From Microvirga sp. KLBC 81 (GTDB lineage Bacteria; Pseudomonadota; Alphaproteobacteria; Rhizobiales; Beijerinckiaceae): 41,633 bases of DNA. The stretch is taken from positions 1-41,633 of the forward strand of contig NZ_QDAH01000051.1 of the NCBI RefSeq assembly GCF_003075415.1, in the 5' to 3' direction. Below the pieces are notes generated by a model that was not told where the DNA came from, did no database searches, and saw only the letters and a program-made list of their open reading frames with translations. A program made the translations under genes and the position numbers. Within the stretch, counting starts at the first letter, position 1. Every line of letters starts with the position of its first letter. Positions 39,841 to 41,633 of this stretch are shown one piece after another.

Positions 39841-39889
39841 GATACAGATCGGTTTACTTGTGCCTCCATACGATACAAACCTGTATCGT
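39841..39889. promoter_or_regulatory. GATAC-N6-GTATC operator-like sites ahead of the cysteine protease
   Basis: Half site GATAC-AGATCG-GTTTA at 39841-39856 and full palindrome ACGATACA-AACC-TGTATCGT at 39870-39889. The half site shares 11 bases with the one at 6630 (GATACAGATCG). The sites lie 50-97 bp before the protease gene. Together with the cluster at 6471-6644 they suggest one TetR-like repressor for both genes. The remainder of 39681-39937 has no gene. Confidence 0.5.
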
Positions 39890-39937
39890 TTAGGGCTCGA
39901 CCGAAAGGCCGGATCCTCACCTGCTACGGAGGCTCAC

Positions 39938-40636
39938 ATGCCCTGGATCGTCAGAGGAAAGTACGAGCGTAGCCCCGCCGCTGAGTCTAACGCCGCTTCC
40001 CGCGGGGAGCTTGTCTGGCTTCTGCGGACGGTCGCGATCACCACCCTTCTGCTTCTCGCCCTCGTCCATGGCTCGCATGCCAGCGCGGCCGAGACCCGTC
40101 ATCTCGACGCGACCTGGATTCCGGTCGCGGACGGGAGCGCCCAGCCAACTGTTGCCTGGAGTGAGTTCTGCGAGCGGAGCCCTGGCGAGTGCGCCGTCGA
40201 TCCGGCCGAGCCTGCCACGATCCAACTCGATGAGCGCGCGTGGAATGCGATCACAGCGATCAACAAGCGGGTCAACGCCACCGTGTCTCCGCGTGAGGAC
40301 ATGGATCACTGGGGCGCGATCGACCGCTGGGACTACCCGGATGATGGCTATGGTGATTGTGAGGACTACCAGCTTCTCAAGCGCCGCCTGCTGGTCGAAG
40401 CCGGCCTGCCGCGTCGCGCCCTGCGCATGGTCGTGGTGCTGGATGAATTAGGGCAGGGTCATGCCGTGCTAGCCGCCCGCACCGATCGGGGGGACTTCAT
40501 CCTCGACAACAAGCGAGATGCCGTCCTGCCGTGGCATCAGACCGGGTACGTCTACATCAAGAGCGAAGGCGACATGAGCCTCGCATGGGTCTGGCTGCGC
40601 AATCAGGTCGTCGTGACATCAGCAGTCGACAGGTAA
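39938..40636 (+). CDS. Bacterial transglutaminase-like cysteine peptidase (BTLCP)
   Basis: A 232-residue protein. Residues 28-51 are a signal peptide or anchor (WLLRTVAITTLLLLALVHGS, ending SASA). The catalytic triad of the BTLCP family is clear: C141 in GYGDCEDYQLLKRR, H175 in LGQGHAVL and D190 in FILDN. Family members such as LapG cleave surface proteins, but many stand-alone BTLCPs in Hyphomicrobiales have unknown substrates. No lapD-like or adhesin gene is nearby. ACGGAGG 6 bases before the ATG at 39938 sets the start. Palindromic operator-like sites lie upstream. Confidence 0.92.
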   Translation: MPWIVRGKYERSPAAESNAASRGELVWLLRTVAITTLLLLALVHGSHASAAETRHLDATWIPVADGSAQPTVAWSEFCERSPGECAVDPAEPATIQLDERAWNAITAINKRVNATVSPREDMDHWGAIDRWDYPDDGYGDCEDYQLLKRRLLVEAGLPRRALRMVVVLDELGQGHAVLAARTDRGDFILDNKRDAVLPWHQTGYVYIKSEGDMSLAWVWLRNQVVVTSAVDR

Positions 40637-40723
40637 TCAAGATGCCATCGGCAGCAGGCGATCCAATGAATTTCGCAGCGATAGCCCTCGGCACTTTCGA
40701 TATCGCATTTGGAGAGACCAACA

Positions 40724-41134
40724 ATGTTCATCCCCGCAGTTGTACAGTTCACCAACACAGTCGCAGAGCAAGCATGCGTCGACTACCCTCTCTTGTCCGA
40801 TCTCTGCGCCGATGAGATCGAGCAGCGCATCGTCCGGGCCTATATCCAGCTCGTGTTTCAGGCGGTTGACACAGACAGCTCGCGATCTGTTGTCGTGATG
40901 CGGCTCGGGTCGCTTGAGGTCCGCCTCGCCGAACTGCGTCTGCCAGAAGCCAATCATGGCCTGCCGCCATTCTGGATCGAGGTCTTCGACTGGCCGCACC
41001 AGGCATCCATCGACAGTATCGGATGCTACGAGTTCGGCGAGGACGAACTGGCTGCTGCTGTCGCGATGATCGTGAGCGCAGCGCATGAAGCCGATACCCG
41101 GATCGGCACAGCTGCGCCGCCGTTACACGAGTGA
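40724..41134 (+). CDS. Uncharacterised 136-residue protein (intact member of a local family)
   Basis: A soluble, acidic 136-residue protein with ADEIEQRIVRAYIQLVFQAV (helix), VVVMRLGSLEVRLAELR (strand-helix), FWIEVFDWPHQASIDS and a C-terminal helix DELAAAVAMIVSAAHEA. I know no matching domain. GGAGAG 8 bases before ATG 40724 supports the start. A partial paralogue lies at 37617-38027. The gene lies 87 bp after the cysteine protease and 10 bp before a micro-membrane protein on the same strand, so these may form an operon. Confidence 0.8.
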   Translation: MFIPAVVQFTNTVAEQACVDYPLLSDLCADEIEQRIVRAYIQLVFQAVDTDSSRSVVVMRLGSLEVRLAELRLPEANHGLPPFWIEVFDWPHQASIDSIGCYEFGEDELAAAVAMIVSAAHEADTRIGTAAPPLHE

Positions 41135-41144
41135 GGAAAAGCCT

Positions 41145-41246
41145 ATGGACCGCGACAATGACCAAGGCTCCTTCTGGGCGTCCGCTACTGCAGTGCTTGT
41201 GCTGATGCTCGTGATCGGCGGACTTTATCTGCCACTGTTTCTCTAA
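41145..41246 (+). CDS. 33-residue single-pass membrane micro-protein
   Basis: It starts 10 bp after the preceding stop with AGGAAAA ahead of the ATG. A polar start (MDRDNDQGSF) precedes one hydrophobic helix (ASATAVLVLMLVIGGLYLPL). The layout is that of small inner-membrane proteins, and the tight spacing implies translation with the 136-residue protein. No family is recognised. It is unrelated in sequence to the micro-protein at 21131. Confidence 0.5.
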   Translation: MDRDNDQGSFWASATAVLVLMLVIGGLYLPLFL

Positions 41247-41400
41247 TCCTGCCGCGACGGGTCAACTGACCCCGTTACCCGTAGTCCCGAAACTCGGCTG
41301 CCGCAAAGTAGCCGGGTTTTGTCACTGGCGCTCCATCTGGGCAAGCCATGTTCAAGTTATGACGCCGCTGGCTTGTTTCAGTCGTTGAACGCTGAGCGTT

Positions 41401-41485
41401 AGAGCCTCGGACGTGAAAAGTGGACTTGCCCTTTTGGGATCAATCCGATGATCCGTTCATAGAGCAGCGCATCGTTCGATGCTCT
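41401..41485. repeat. Intergenic mosaic repeat, copy 5 (shortened)
   Basis: AGAGCCTCGGACGTGAAAAG, then CTTGCCCTTTTGGGATC, CGATGATCCGTTCATAGAGC and a closing ATCGTTCGATGCTCT. It matches the first half of copy 1 including the GTTCATAGAGCAGCGC link, but most of the second hairpin is missing. 41247-41400 holds no gene. Confidence 0.62.
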
Positions 41486-41585
41486 CATTGTAGGAGAAAG
41501 CATCGGTGGCCTGCCCCATGAAGGTGATCCGGGTGTGATGTTAATTCAGGGTTGGGTGGACCTGCCGCCATATGTGATCCACGAC

Positions 41586-41633
41586 CTATGCAACTTTCCG
41601 GGCTTGATGAGTTTGTTGGGCGAAGGCGTTCGG
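41586..41633 (-). CDS. C-terminal end of a gene entering from the right edge (possible transposase)
   Basis: A minus-strand open frame from the edge ends at a TAG with AFAQQTHQARKVA as its last residues. The tail and the AT-poor flank that follows look like the end of an insertion sequence, but 15 residues are too few to name one. Confidence 0.22.
   Translation of the reverse strand, partial: PNAFAQQTHQARKVA

Noticed and set aside
1..41633. CRISPR array, tRNA/rRNA genes, prophage or anti-phage modules
   Set aside because: I saw no regularly spaced direct repeats, no tRNA- or rRNA-like segments and no integrase, capsid, nuclease or toxin-antitoxin pairs.

Overview
The window looks like an accessory (plasmid, chromid or genomic-island type) stretch from a GC-rich alphaproteobacterium of the Hyphomicrobiales. 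A Methylobacteriaceae member such as Microvirga or Methylobacterium is my best guess. It rests on protein flavour (DUF1127 protein, bacterial transglutaminase-like cysteine protease, DUF6130 proteins, Tat-exported epoxide hydrolases) and on two-hairpin intergenic repeats scattered through the window. I see no rRNA, tRNA, CRISPR array or phage module. The only hint of an insertion sequence is a short C-terminal frame at the right edge.

Layout. 0.2-2.3 kb: exported cupin, carboxymuconolactone decarboxylase-like protein and zinc-free MDR oxidoreductase in one run. 2.3-4.8 kb: an orphan NuoF and an orphan pyruvate dehydrogenase E1-alpha, each without its usual partners. 4.9-6.1 kb: two exported minus-strand proteins (ABM monooxygenase, DUF6130). 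6.7-9.4 kb: alpha/beta hydrolase-OsmC fusion, DUF1127 protein and thioredoxin reductase. 9.6-12.9 kb: RidA pseudogene, MocR-type regulator and amidase. 13.5-18.2 kb: LysR regulator, two SDRs flanking a tautomerase, and an MFS exporter. 18.6-22.4 kb: Tat-exported epoxide hydrolase, truncated SDR, degenerate receiver protein, micro-membrane protein and DJ-1/PfpI protein. 22.6-27.6 kb: OmpR-type two-component system, then DipZ (CcdA-thioredoxin fusion) and an exported MsrA. 27.9-34.3 kb: second DUF6130 protein, purine nucleoside permease, cupin, second epoxide hydrolase, ABC ATPase remnant, Ohr and a third exported hydrolase. 34.5-38.3 kb: small or decayed genes, MaoC dehydratase, and MarR with a deleted MFS efflux gene. 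38.5-41.3 kb: J-domain-like protein, cupin, cysteine protease, a protein that defines a small paralogous family, and a micro-membrane protein.

The unifying theme is oxidative and electrophile stress: peroxide reduction (Ohr, OsmC fusion, AhpD-like), thiol supply (TrxB, DipZ), methionine repair (MsrA), carbonyl and epoxide handling (DJ-1, SDRs, MDR, epoxide hydrolases) and exported small-molecule-binding proteins. Most genes are isolated cassettes with their own promoters. Several cassettes share upstream DNA: a leader of about 145 bp before both DUF6130 genes and the amidase, a 38-bp element before dipZ and ohr, a 64-bp element before the first cupin and the DUF1127 gene, and GATAC-N6-GTATC palindromes before the hydrolase-OsmC gene and the cysteine protease. 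These shared regulatory modules, plus at least five gene remnants, suggest a mosaic stress region built by duplication, promoter capture and decay. I did not find one clearly new multi-gene system. The best candidates are the dipZ-msrA envelope repair unit with its possible ohr-linked regulon, and the shared leaders.
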